57,249 nucleotides of DNA from Bacteroides sp. OM05-12 (GTDB lineage: Bacteria; Bacteroidota; Bacteroidia; Bacteroidales; Bacteroidaceae): contig NZ_QSUN01000024.1 in the NCBI RefSeq assembly GCF_003438995.1, positions 1 to 57,249 on the forward strand, read 5' to 3'. Positions 44,270 to 52,863 of this stretch are shown here, one piece after another (the first letter of the stretch is position 1; every line of letters starts with the position of its first letter). Position numbers and translations under genes: made by a program. The notes under the pieces were generated by a model. The model ran no database searches. It saw only the letters and a list, made by a program, of their open reading frames with translations, and was not told where the DNA came from.

Positions 44270-45940
44270 TTATTTATTGAATAATTCCTTTTCTGTGAAT
44301 GCTCCCAACTTGATATATTTGTCATATATCTCCTGATAGGCTTTGGCATTCGCCTCATTGGGGAAGTATTCTTTAGCGAAACCGGAGTTCATGGCTGCCT
44401 GTGCATCTTCCACTTTGGAATAGATACCTGCTGCTGTTGCAGCAAACATGGCGGCACCAAGTGCGCAGGCCTGATCTGTCTTGCATACTTTGATAGGCAT
44501 ATTCAGCACATCACTCAGGGTTTGCATCACAAAAGGCGACTTCAATGCGATACCTCCGATACCGATCACATTGTCGATGCGTACACCTTCGTTGCGGAAA
44601 CGGTCTACGATGGCTTTGGAACCGAAAGCAGTTGCTTCCACCAATGCGCGGAAAATACGAGGGGCGGTGCTGCCCAATGTCAATCCGGTAATCGTACCTT
44701 TCAACAGTTGGTTGGCATCCGGTGTACGGCGTCCGTTCATCCAATCGGTTGCGATGATGGTGCTCTCACTTACCGGTATCTTTTCTGCTTCTGCGGTGAG
44801 GGCGGGAATGATACGGTCACAGGCTTCCTCTATCAGTTTTGCTTTGGTGGCTTCATCAATGAGTGAAGACTGCCCGATAATGTTCTTCAACGGAAACTCC
44901 AGTACACGCTTGAACCATGCATAGATGTCACCGAATCCGGATTGTCCGGCTTCCAAACCTACCATGCCAGGAATAACAGAACCGTCTACTTGTCCGCAGA
45001 TACCTCTGATCAGATTATGCCCGATTTCTTCGTAGGAGGCTACCATCACATCGCAGGTGGATGTACCGATGACACGTACGAATGTGTGAGGTGTTACGCC
45101 GGCACCGACAGCACCCATGTGACAGTCGAACGCTCCTCCGGCAACCACTACATTTGTTGTCAGCCCCAAGCGTTTTGCCCATTCGGGAGAGAGCGTGCCT
45201 ACTGCTTTGTCGGCCGTTTCGGTCTTGGTAAACAGTCTGTTGCGGAATCCGGCCAATGCAGGGTCGAGCTTGGTCAGGAACTCTTCGCTTGGCAGTCCGT
45301 CCCATTTCTCATGCCACATGGCTTTGTGACCGCAGGCACAACGGCTGCGGACAATGTCTTTCGACTTGCTTACTCCTGTGATGAGTGCCGGCAACCATTC
45401 GCAGTATTCCACGATGGAGTAGGCTTTCTCTCTCACCTTCGGATCTTCACGGAGGATATGCAGTGCTTTTGCCCAATACCATTCGGAGGAGTAGATACCT
45501 CCTTCATAGGCAGTGTAGTCGATATCCCATTCTTTGCTGAGCTTATTGATCTCGGCTGCTTCCTGCACGGAAGTATGGTCTTTCCAGAGGACGAACATCG
45601 CATTCGGGTTCTCGGCAAATTCAGGCAACAGGGCGAGGGGAGTACCATTCTCGTCAGTGAAGGCGGGAGTACTTCCGGTAGTGTCGAAAGCAATACCTAC
45701 TACCTGTTCGGCTGTTCCGGCAGGACACTGTGCGAGGGCTTCCCGCACGCTCACCTCCAATGCCTCGATATAGTCCAACGGGTGTTGGCGGTATTGATTG
45801 ATGGAGGGATTGCAATACTTGCCCTCTTTCCATCGCGGATAATATTTCACAGCGGTGGCAAGTTGTTCGCCTGTTTGGGCGTTGACGACGATGGCGCGGG
45901 CTGAGTCGCTGCCATAGTCTAAACCTATTACGTATTTCAT
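44270..45940 (-). CDS. araB: L-ribulokinase
   Basis: The 556-residue FGGY-family kinase phosphorylates L-ribulose. The ATPase start YVIGLDYGSDSARAIVVNA is the ribulokinase pattern, ESGFGDIYAWF-type residues and WMNGRRTPDANQLLKG follow, and the C-terminal GIGGIALKSPFVMQTLSDVL is the second ATP-binding motif. It is the last ara gene before a hairpin. A palindromic repeat (45978-46080) separates it from araA. Confidence 0.96.
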   Translation of the reverse strand: MKYVIGLDYGSDSARAIVVNAQTGEQLATAVKYYPRWKEGKYCNPSINQYRQHPLDYIEALEVSVREALAQCPAGTAEQVVGIAFDTTGSTPAFTDENGTPLALLPEFAENPNAMFVLWKDHTSVQEAAEINKLSKEWDIDYTAYEGGIYSSEWYWAKALHILREDPKVREKAYSIVEYCEWLPALITGVSKSKDIVRSRCACGHKAMWHEKWDGLPSEEFLTKLDPALAGFRNRLFTKTETADKAVGTLSPEWAKRLGLTTNVVVAGGAFDCHMGAVGAGVTPHTFVRVIGTSTCDVMVASYEEIGHNLIRGICGQVDGSVIPGMVGLEAGQSGFGDIYAWFKRVLEFPLKNIIGQSSLIDEATKAKLIEEACDRIIPALTAEAEKIPVSESTIIATDWMNGRRTPDANQLLKGTITGLTLGSTAPRIFRALVEATAFGSKAIVDRFRNEGVRIDNVIGIGGIALKSPFVMQTLSDVLNMPIKVCKTDQACALGAAMFAATAAGIYSKVEDAQAAMNSGFAKEYFPNEANAKAYQEIYDKYIKLGAFTEKELFNK

Positions 45941-45977
45941 ATTAATTACGAATTATGTGTTATGAAGAACTTTTAAG

Positions 45978-46080
45978 ACCGATGGTTCACTGATGACGCT
46001 GATTGGGCTGATTAATGCGGATTATTAATATTAGAATCCGTCTTCATTCGCTTAATCAGCGTTATCCGTGTACCTCGTTC
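45978..46080. repeat. REP-like palindromic element, copy 2 (araA-araB junction)
   Basis: CCGATGGTTCACTGATGACG and GCGTTATCCGTGTACCTCG form imperfect arms with inner GCTGATTGGGCTGATTAATGCGG and CGCTTAATCAGC. Related to the copies at 41295, 48819 and 49650. Confidence 0.85.
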
Positions 46081-46140
46081 TTGTCCTCTTTTCTTAGGTA
46101 CGGATTACTCAGAGGAGAGTCCTTCACACTTCATTGTTAA

Positions 46141-47652
46141 TTATAGCAACGCTTTATTCAGCATATAATACACCTCATTCATTCTCAGTTCTTTCTTGAA
46201 CTCGCTGATGGTGGTATTCTCGTCGATGACTACCATTTCGATACCTGCCATCTCGGCATAATCCTCCAGATATTCCACTGTGAGGTCGTAGGAGAAGCTG
46301 GTGTGGTGAGTACCTCCGGCAAGAATCCATGCTGCGGCACCTACTTCGAGGTTAGGACGGGGGATCCACAGTGCGGAAGCTACCGGGAGCTTGGGCAGCG
46401 GTTTGCTTTTGATACAATCCACTTTATTTACGATGAGGCGGAAACGGTTGCCGAGATCGACGATGGTAGCGGCAACACCTTCACCTTGTTTGCTGGTGAA
46501 AACCAGACGTGCTGTCTCGCTGTCGATACCGATGCTGAGGCGGTGTACTTCCAATTTAGGCTTCTGTTCGGCTATCAGCGGGCAGACTTCCAACATATGT
46601 GCCTGAAGGATGGTACTGCGTTCGCCATCGAAGTTCAGTGTGTAGTCTTCGAGGAAGGAGCAACCCTTGGGCATACCCTGACTCATGAACCACATGGTGC
46701 GGTAGAGGGCGGCAGTCTTCCAGTCGCCTTCTGCACCGAAACCGTAACCTTCCGCCATGAGGCGTTGTGAAGCGAGGCCGGGTATTTGGTCGAACAGTCC
46801 CAAGTCGTCAAAGTTGGTAGTGAAGGCTTTGGCGCCTTTGTCTTTCAGCAGACGACGGAGGGCTATCTCGGCTTTGGCGGAGTTCCACACTTTGGTATAG
46901 GCTTCCGTACCTTCTTTCTCCAGTTCGGGAGCATGGTCGTATTCTTGGAAATAAGTGGCTACAAGTGCCTTTACGTCTTTATCTTCCACAGCCGTATAGT
47001 ATTCCATCAGATTGTTTACCGGACAATAATCCACGTGATAGCCCAATACCTGCTCGGCACTGACCTTGTCACCATCGGTTACGGCTACGTTGTTCATCTG
47101 ATCGCCGAAACGTACGATGAGCATATCCTGAGCATCTGCCCATGCAGCAGCCACGCGCATCCATGCAGCTATCTGTGCCTGAGCTTTTTCATCTTGCCAA
47201 TGGCCTACCACAACTTTGCGGTTCTTGCGCATACGGGTGACGATGTGTCCGAATTCACGGTCGCCGTGAGCCGATTGGTTCAGGTTCATGAAGTCCATGT
47301 CCATCGTATCCCAAGGTATCTCCTTGTTGAATTGTGTGTGGAAGTGCAGCAACGGTTTGCGGAGTTCCTGCAATCCGTGTATCCACATCTTGGCGGGAGA
47401 GAAGGTGTGCATCCAAGTGATGACGCCCACGCAACGGTCGTCATTGTTGGCTGCCTTAAAAGCTGCCGTCACCTCACGGGATGAGTTTACCGTACCTTTA
47501 TATACTACCTTGACGGGCAGACGGCCGCTATCGTTCAATCCCTTTACCATCTCGTTAGAGTGTGCGTCTACTGCCACCACTGCGTCGCCTCCGTAAAGGA
47601 GCTGTGCTCCGGTGACGAACCATACTTCGTAATTATCAAATGCTTTTTCCAT
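46141..47652 (-). CDS. araA: L-arabinose isomerase
   Basis: The chosen start MEKAFDNYEVWFVTGAQLLYG gives a 503-residue enzyme, close to E. coli AraA (500). It interconverts L-arabinose and L-ribulose using Mn2+. Family signatures include CVGVITWMHTFSPAKMWI, DMDFMNLNQSAHGDREFG and EGYGFGAEGDWKTAAL, and the late HHTSFSYDL histidine. A longer in-frame reading from 47826 runs through the GC-rich structured block and is rejected. Confidence 0.97.
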   Translation of the reverse strand: MEKAFDNYEVWFVTGAQLLYGGDAVVAVDAHSNEMVKGLNDSGRLPVKVVYKGTVNSSREVTAAFKAANNDDRCVGVITWMHTFSPAKMWIHGLQELRKPLLHFHTQFNKEIPWDTMDMDFMNLNQSAHGDREFGHIVTRMRKNRKVVVGHWQDEKAQAQIAAWMRVAAAWADAQDMLIVRFGDQMNNVAVTDGDKVSAEQVLGYHVDYCPVNNLMEYYTAVEDKDVKALVATYFQEYDHAPELEKEGTEAYTKVWNSAKAEIALRRLLKDKGAKAFTTNFDDLGLFDQIPGLASQRLMAEGYGFGAEGDWKTAALYRTMWFMSQGMPKGCSFLEDYTLNFDGERSTILQAHMLEVCPLIAEQKPKLEVHRLSIGIDSETARLVFTSKQGEGVAATIVDLGNRFRLIVNKVDCIKSKPLPKLPVASALWIPRPNLEVGAAAWILAGGTHHTSFSYDLTVEYLEDYAEMAGIEMVVIDENTTISEFKKELRMNEVYYMLNKALL

Positions 47653-47689
47653 ACTAATGTTGTTTATACTATCTATTATTAATCTTGTT

Positions 47690-47890
47690 ATTGCGCTCCA
47701 GCCGCGCAGGCTCTTCATTTCTTTTCCGCAGGGAAAAGAAACGGAAGCAAAGAAAAGCTGCCGTCTGCGTTCCAAAGCTACTCCGCTCGGTCGAGGGCTA
47801 AACGAAACGAACTCGCTAACGCTCAAACAGCGTTTCGTTCTCGACGCCCTCTCTGTCGCTCCGCTTCACGCTTCTGCACTGAGGACGGAA
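47690..47890. repeat. GC-rich structured intergenic block between araA and araD
   Basis: Markedly more GC-rich than neighbouring spacers. It contains hairpins TTTCTTTTCC/GGAAAAGAAA (47718-47727, 47732-47741) and AACGAAACG/CGTTTCGTT (47801-47809, 47831-47839), the latter inside CGAGGGC/GCCCTC outer arms. It reads like a folded RNA or a repeat element rather than a gene. Confidence 0.6.
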
Positions 47891-47935
47891 TCTGTGACCG
47901 CCCCTCTTTGGTTTGGTCGACCATTCCTTACGTGT

Positions 47936-47949
47936 ACCGGTCGACCGGT
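47936..47949. repeat. Perfect 14-bp palindrome ACCGGTCGACCGGT
   Basis: Self-complementary without spacer. Related words GGTCGACC and GGTACCGG flank it, forming the left part of the palindrome-rich array that continues to 48096. Confidence 0.8.
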
Positions 47950-47976
47950 CCCTATGCGGAATGGGGTACCGGTCCT

Positions 47977-48096
47977 TACGTGTTCATGCCTACGTGAACG
48001 TATGTGTTCACTATACCACGAACGTACGTGTTCATGGGTACACGAACAGTAGTGTTCACTATGGCACGAACGTATGCGTTCGCTATACCACGAACA
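47977..48096. repeat. Five tandem 24-bp palindromic units abutting the araD stop
   Basis: Five units of exactly 24 bases run 47977-48000, 48001-48024, 48025-48048, 48049-48072 and 48073-48096. Each has a left half like TACGTGTTCA and a right half like CACGAACG, so every unit is an inverted repeat. The centres differ (TGCC, CTATAC, TGGGTA, CTATGG, CTATAC). The array ends one base before the reverse-strand stop codon of araD. There are no spacers, so this is not a CRISPR array. Confidence 0.9.
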
Positions 48097-48097
48097 A

Positions 48098-48784
48098 TTA
48101 CCCCTGCCCATAGTAGGCGTTCGGCCCGTGCTTGCGGCTGAAGTGCTTCTCCACGAGTAGCGGATTCATCGTCAACGCAGGGTTCACGGCGTAGGCGATG
48201 CTTGCCATCTTGGCCACCTGCTCCATGACAACGGCGTTGTGTACGGCATCGGCTGCATCCCGTCCCCATGCGAAAGGTCCGTGATTCTTCACCAGCACAC
48301 CCGGCGTATGAACAGGATTCAACTCCTTGAAACGGTGTACGATGACATTGCCTGTCTCCCGTTCATAAGCACCTTCTACTTCCTCCGCCGTCATATCCGC
48401 TGTGCAGGGGATGGCGTCGTGGAAGTAATCGGCATGTGTAGTTCCGATGTTGGGAATATCCAATCCGGCCTGAGCCCACGCTGTGGCATAGGTGGAATGC
48501 GTATGAACCACTCCGCCCGTCTCGGGGAACGCTTTATATAACACGATATGGGTGGGAGTGTCGCTGGAAGGTTTCAACCGTCCTTCCACCACGTTACCGT
48601 CGAGGTCTACCACCACCATATCGTCTGCTGTCATTACATCGTAATCCACTCCGGAGGGTTTGATGACCACCAACCCGCTTGTACGGTCGATAGCCGAGAC
48701 GTTTCCCCAAGTGAAAATCACCAATCCATGCTTCACCAAGTCAAGGTTGGCACGGAATACTTTCTCTTTTAATGCTTCTAACAT
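48098..48784 (-). CDS. araD: L-ribulose-5-phosphate 4-epimerase
   Basis: The 228-residue class II aldolase-fold enzyme converts L-ribulose-5-phosphate to D-xylulose-5-phosphate. Visible motifs are [10 protein letters not shown] near residue 30, KPSGVDYD, and the zinc-binding [12 protein letters not shown] at about residues 95-106, with [10 protein letters not shown] after it. The length matches E. coli AraD (231). It lies between araR and araA, with structured repeats on both sides. Confidence 0.96.
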   Translation of the reverse strand: MLEALKEKVFRANLDLVKHGLVIFTWGNVSAIDRTSGLVVIKPSGVDYDVMTADDMVVVDLDGNVVEGRLKPSSDTPTHIVLYKAFPETGGVVHTHSTYATAWAQAGLDIPNIGTTHADYFHDAIPCTADMTAEEVEGAYERETGNVIVHRFKELNPVHTPGVLVKNHGPFAWGRDAADAVHNAVVMEQVAKMASIAYAVNPALTMNPLLVEKHFSRKHGPNAYYGQG

Positions 48785-48818
48785 AGTTCTTTTATATTAG
48801 TTCTAAATCTTTATCAAT

Positions 48819-48920
48819 GCCGATGGTGCGCGGATGACGCTGATTAGGCTGATTGGTGCGGGTTAATATTCCATATCCGTTTTCATCCGTTTGATCCGTG
48901 TTATCCGCGAACCTCGTTCT
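48819..48920. repeat. REP-like palindromic element, copy 3 (araR-araD junction)
   Basis: GCCGATGGTGCGCGGATGAC pairs imperfectly with GTTATCCGCGAACC. Inner GCTGATTAGGCTGATTGGTG faces CATCCGTTTGATCCG. Confidence 0.85.
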
Positions 48921-48943
48921 TATTCTTTATCGGGCATGGATTG

Positions 48944-49621
48944 TTAGAGTTTGAATCTCGGGTCTTTACGGTAAACCTTATTGTTGAACTTGTACAACGC
49001 AGCCCCACGCTTTGATCCCGACTTATCTATCTTGTCTGTCTTCTCAATATAGTCCATCTCCGCTACCCGTTTGCGGAAGTTGCGCTTGTCGATGTCTTCA
49101 CCATAGATGGCTTCATACAGGCTTTGCAACTGCGATAGGGTAAACAGCTTAGGCAGCAGATTGAATCCGATAGGCTCCGTAGAGGCTTTCATACGCATCA
49201 ATTCCCGGGCCTGCTCTACCATCTGCGGGTGGTCGAATATAAGTTCGGGCAGTTCGTTGATGTTCACCCAGAACGCATTGTGCTTCTGTACCAATTCGCG
49301 GTCGGACTCATTGATATTCAGCAATGCATAATAGGCAACGGAAACTACCCGTTCGCCCGGATCCCGCTCTATCTCTCCGAATGTGCCTACCTGTTCCATG
49401 TACACGTCCGTCAGTCCGGTCAGCTCGGATAATACCCGTTTGGCAGCATCATTCACACTCTCATTCTCCTGTACGAATCCTCCCATCAGCGACCACTGTC
49501 CTTTGGCAGGCTCGAAGTTCCGCTTCAGCAAGAGCAGGCTCAACTCCCCCTGATTGAATCCGAAGATAATGCAGTCTACTGCTACGTAAAACTTGGGGTG
49601 ATGGTTATAATAATTTGTCAT
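48944..49621 (-). CDS. araR: Nudix-family transcriptional regulator of arabinose use (AraR)
   Basis: The 225-residue NrtR-like protein has an N-terminal Nudix domain (about residues 1-140) and a C-terminal winged-helix domain (about 150-220). The Nudix box should read Gx5Ex7REUxEExGU; here G48, E54, R62, E66 and G69 are kept, but the two catalytic Glu positions are V63 and L67. The domain is therefore expected to bind a ligand without hydrolysing it. Characterised Bacteroides homologues repress ara genes and are released by L-arabinose. Its position inside the ara operon implies autoregulation. Confidence 0.94.
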   Translation of the reverse strand: MTNYYNHHPKFYVAVDCIIFGFNQGELSLLLLKRNFEPAKGQWSLMGGFVQENESVNDAAKRVLSELTGLTDVYMEQVGTFGEIERDPGERVVSVAYYALLNINESDRELVQKHNAFWVNINELPELIFDHPQMVEQARELMRMKASTEPIGFNLLPKLFTLSQLQSLYEAIYGEDIDKRNFRKRVAEMDYIEKTDKIDKSGSKRGAALYKFNNKVYRKDPRFKL

Positions 49622-49649
49622 ATATCTTAATTGTTTTACTGTTATTAAT

Positions 49650-49743
49650 GCCGATGGCTCGCCGATTGGGCTGATTGGAACGGATTTAATATGATTAATC
49701 CGTCTTTATCCGTTCGATCCGCGTCATCAGCGAACCTTGTTCT
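49650..49743. repeat. REP-like palindromic element, copy 4 (symporter-araR junction)
   Basis: GCCGATGGCTCGCCGATTGG and GCGTCATCAGCGAACCTTG form imperfect arms. It is the shortest copy, lacking one internal GGATGACGCT block. Confidence 0.85.
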
Positions 49744-49789
49744 TTTGCTTTCTAATCATCGCTTGTCGAAACAAGAGGGTCTGTGACCC

Positions 49790-51484
49790 CTACCAGAAGT
49801 ACCAATAGAAAGCGGCGGTAATCCCTAGGATGATAATCGTATGGATAACATCCCATTTGTCCCAACTTGCGCGAGTCGCAGCCTTCTGCTCGGCCGTAGC
49901 CGTACCGAATACAAGTCCCTGAATCTTTTCTGCCGTAGGTGCTTTGGTCAATAGACTGACAACAATTACTACGATAATACAGAATAAGAACATCCATCCG
50001 CAGAAGAACAGCCAGTTCATATCATAGAACAGGTATTTGAAGAGTGAATCACCTGCCTCGCCGGCGTTGCTGTAATACACCTTAGCTCCGAGACGGGTCA
50101 ATCCGATGACCATACCCGAGATAAGTCCCCACATACCGCCTTGAGCCGAAGTACGTTTCCAGCATATACCCAGCAGGAACGCTGCGGCAATACCCGGAGC
50201 CAATACCGACTGTACGTCTTGCAGATAGGTATAAAGCACATCACCGACGCTACGCATGATAGGAATCCAAAGGATACCTAGAATAACGATTACTACCGTT
50301 GCAATCTGTCCGATGGTAACAAGATGCTTCTCCGAAGTTTGAGGACGGAAGCGTTTATAGAAGTCGATGGTGAACAGCATGGCGGACGAGTTGAACAGTG
50401 ATGCGAGTGAACTCATCAGCGCTGCAAGGATGCCGCAAACCACCAGGCCTTTTACACCGGCAGGCAATAGTTTGGCAACCAATGTCGGGAATGCTGCGTC
50501 GGCATTTGCACTGCCGTTGGCAAGCAATGGCAGGAATCCTTCTCCTCCGGCTGCCAAACTATGTTGATGAAGTGCAAATGCAATCATACCCGGAATAAGG
50601 AACAGGAATACAGGCAGCAGTTTCAGGTATGCTCCGAAGATAGTACCGCGTCGTGCTTCCTTCTGGTTCTTACCGGACAACACACGTTGCACGATGAACT
50701 GGTCTGTACACCAATACCAGAAACCGATAATAGCCGAACCGATCAGTGCTCCCAGCCAAGGGAAGTTCGGGTCGCCATTGTTGCGTATCAGATTCGTCAT
50801 CGTATCTCCATATTCATTCACTGTTACGGCACTGCAAGTACGTATCATCTCGTCCCATCCACCAAGTTCCTTGAATCCGAGTACAAGGATAATCAATGAA
50901 CCGAGTAACAGGATAGGCGTTTGAAGTACAGATGTATAAAGTACGGACTTCATACCACCGAAGATTGTATAAACGGCAGTCAACAATACAAGCCCGATGG
51001 CAGCGATCCAAAAGAAGTCAATCCCCCATAATTCCTTGATGCCGAATACCTGCTGGAATACTAATCCTCCGGCATATACGGTAACGGCAACCTTTGTCAG
51101 TACATAACTGACCAATGAGATCACGGAAAGTATCGTACGTGATTGTGGATTATAACGTCTTTCCAAGAATTCCGGCATAGTATAAACCATGCTTCTGGTA
51201 TAGAACGGAACGAATACCCAACCTAAAATAAGTATCATCCATCCCTGAATTTCCCAATGTGCCATAGCCATACCGCTTGAAGCACCTGCACCGGCAAGTC
51301 CGATAAGATGTTCCGAACCAATGTTGGATGCAAAGATAGAGGCACCGATAGCCAGCCATGTGGCATCACGTCCACCTAAGAAGTAATCTGCCGAATTATT
51401 CTGCTTTTGTCTGACCACCCAGACGATGATTCCTATAAGGGCTAAAAAGAATACCCCGATAACTAACCAATCTAAAAATTCCAT
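49790..51484 (-). CDS. Sodium:solute symporter (SGLT/SSS family), probable L-arabinose transporter
   Basis: The 564-residue transporter of about 14 transmembrane helices has the SSS-family start FLALIGIIVWV, YFLGGRDATWLAIGASIFASNIGSEHLIGLAG-type residues (Na2 site region) and FWYWCTDQFIVQRVLSGK. It would import arabinose together with Na+; specificity is inferred from position between mro and araR. It begins 24 bases after the epimerase stop. Confidence 0.93.
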   Translation of the reverse strand: MEFLDWLVIGVFFLALIGIIVWVVRQKQNNSADYFLGGRDATWLAIGASIFASNIGSEHLIGLAGAGASSGMAMAHWEIQGWMILILGWVFVPFYTRSMVYTMPEFLERRYNPQSRTILSVISLVSYVLTKVAVTVYAGGLVFQQVFGIKELWGIDFFWIAAIGLVLLTAVYTIFGGMKSVLYTSVLQTPILLLGSLIILVLGFKELGGWDEMIRTCSAVTVNEYGDTMTNLIRNNGDPNFPWLGALIGSAIIGFWYWCTDQFIVQRVLSGKNQKEARRGTIFGAYLKLLPVFLFLIPGMIAFALHQHSLAAGGEGFLPLLANGSANADAAFPTLVAKLLPAGVKGLVVCGILAALMSSLASLFNSSAMLFTIDFYKRFRPQTSEKHLVTIGQIATVVIVILGILWIPIMRSVGDVLYTYLQDVQSVLAPGIAAAFLLGICWKRTSAQGGMWGLISGMVIGLTRLGAKVYYSNAGEAGDSLFKYLFYDMNWLFFCGWMFLFCIIVVIVVSLLTKAPTAEKIQGLVFGTATAEQKAATRASWDKWDVIHTIIILGITAAFYWYFW

Positions 51485-51508
51485 ACTATATAGTTTAAGA
51501 GTTAACGA

Positions 51509-52651
51509 TTATTTCTCTACCGAGAATTTATATATACATTCACTGTTGTAAGTTTGTCCCGGTTCCAGTACTACAGAAGGCCATTCCGGCTTGTTAGGAC
51601 TGTCAGGGTAGTGCTGTGTCTCTAAACAAACGGATGCACGTTGATTATATACGATACCTTTCTTCCCTTTCACCGTTCCGTCAAGGAAGTTGCCTGTATA
51701 TACTTGAATGCCCGGCTCATTAGTATAAACTTCTACACTGATGCCACTGGTAGGAGAAGTCAATTTTGCAGCTGGTTGGGTGATATCTCCTGCTGTGTTC
51801 AATACCCAGTTATGGTCATATCCGTTACCGTTCTTCAGTTGTGCAAATTCAAAGTTAGCTACATCTTGTCCCACCATTTTGGGAGTAGTGAAATCCATTG
51901 GAGTTTCCTTCACCGGAAGTATTTCACCGGTTGTCATAAATGTACTGTCTACCGGAGTATAATAGTCTGCATTAACATATAGAATGTGATCGGTAGCTGC
52001 ATTTGCCGGATTACCGGATAGATTGAAATACGAATGTTGTGTCATGTTGATTATCGTTTTCTTATCCGTAGTTGCAGAATATTTGATGTCGATGGCATTG
52101 TCGTCCGTCAGTTTGAAAAGTACGGTAGCCGTCAGGTTTCCGGGAAAGTTTTCGTCACCATCCGGAGAAATGCGGGTCAGTTCCAATGTCGTGCTATCTA
52201 TCGGATTAGCTTGATAAACTTGGTATTGCCATCCTTTAGGGCCTCCATGTAAACAGTGTCCATAATTGTTTATAGGTAATTGAATGGTGTCTCCATCCAA
52301 AACAAACTGCCCATGATCTATACGGTTAGCGTATCTTCCGATGGATGCGCCGAAGTCACTAGGAACATTAATATAGTCAGCCACACTGTCGAATCCCAAA
52401 ACAACATCTTGCATATTGCCATCTTTATCGGGTACCATGATGGAAACGATTCTTCCTCCGAAGTTAGTGATACACACCTCCATACCATTGGTGTTTTTAA
52501 GTGTGAACAGTTTTGTTGCTTCTCCGTTTACTTCGGTTACAAAGTTTTGAGGATTTAATCCTGATAAAGTGGTGACAGTCGTTTTCTGTTTTGTAGTACA
52601 AGATGCCAGAATAAGCATTCCTAATCCCATACTGAATACAAGCTTCTTCAT
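51509..52651 (-). CDS. Aldose 1-epimerase, lipoprotein
   Basis: From MKKLVFSMGLGMLILASC (start 52651) the protein has a lipobox LASC, so it is exported and lipid-anchored. The mutarotase motifs are NNYGHCLHGG, MTQHSYFNLSG, GYDHNWVL and the catalytic Glu in CLETQHYPDSPN. It would equilibrate the anomers of sugars entering the periplasm before transport. It is the first gene of the ara operon. The cytosolic paralogue at 55599-56702 has no signal peptide. Confidence 0.94.
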   Translation of the reverse strand: MKKLVFSMGLGMLILASCTTKQKTTVTTLSGLNPQNFVTEVNGEATKLFTLKNTNGMEVCITNFGGRIVSIMVPDKDGNMQDVVLGFDSVADYINVPSDFGASIGRYANRIDHGQFVLDGDTIQLPINNYGHCLHGGPKGWQYQVYQANPIDSTTLELTRISPDGDENFPGNLTATVLFKLTDDNAIDIKYSATTDKKTIINMTQHSYFNLSGNPANAATDHILYVNADYYTPVDSTFMTTGEILPVKETPMDFTTPKMVGQDVANFEFAQLKNGNGYDHNWVLNTAGDITQPAAKLTSPTSGISVEVYTNEPGIQVYTGNFLDGTVKGKKGIVYNQRASVCLETQHYPDSPNKPEWPSVVLEPGQTYNSECIYKFSVEK

Positions 52652-52700
52652 GTCTTTCATTGGTAATGATATTAATAATTTCTACTGTAATTTAATGGTG

Positions 52701-52708
52701 TAAAAGTA
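52701..52708 (-). promoter_or_regulatory. -7-like box for the ara operon
   Basis: TACTTTTA on the minus strand matches TAnnTTTG except the last base. It lies 49 bases before the ATG at 52651. Confidence 0.4.
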
Positions 52709-52743
52709 ACACTTATTACGATACAATATATAGGTAATTAGTA

Positions 52744-52785
52744 TGTTATGCAACATGAAAGCGATGATAATTGTAATATTTACAC
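52744..52785. promoter_or_regulatory. Candidate operator pair upstream of the ara operon
   Basis: ATGTT-ATGC-AACAT (52744-52757) and TGTAA-TAT-TTACA (52773-52785) are two short palindromes 36-78 bases upstream of the -7-like box. Spacing suits a dimeric regulator such as AraR or a global carbon regulator. Neither is proven. Confidence 0.35.
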
Positions 52786-52806
52786 TTTAAAGAGCTTGAA
52801 ATAAAA

Positions 52807-52838
52807 AAGGTGTAATATCACAATCGATATTACACCTT
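52807..52838 (-). terminator. Terminator after galK
   Basis: Perfect 13-base arms AAGGTGTAATATC (52807-52819) and GATATTACACCTT (52826-52838) around a 6-base loop, with T residues following on the minus strand. It separates the gal and ara operons. Confidence 0.85.
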
Positions 52839-52863
52839 ATTATATATAGAGAATTATATAGTC

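Noticed and set aside
44942..45904. Long plus-strand frame opposite araB
   Set aside because: It lies entirely antisense to a clear ribulokinase gene and matches no family; it arises from codon bias.
46786..47484. Plus-strand frame opposite araA
   Set aside because: Antisense to a confident arabinose isomerase and without any recognised domain.
47653..47826. 58-residue N-terminal extension of araA
   Set aside because: It runs through the structured repeat block, and the shorter start gives the family's usual length.
47977..48096. CRISPR array
   Set aside because: There are no spacers between units, no unit repeats exactly, and no cas genes are present.
47866..48111. Open frame over the 24-bp array giving 8-residue repeats (e.g. 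SWYSEHIR, SCTHEHVR)
   Set aside because: 24 is a multiple of 3, so the array keeps frames open and yields periodic peptides on both strands. There is no ribosome-binding site and the composition (Cys/His/Arg) does not resemble a Bacteroides protein.
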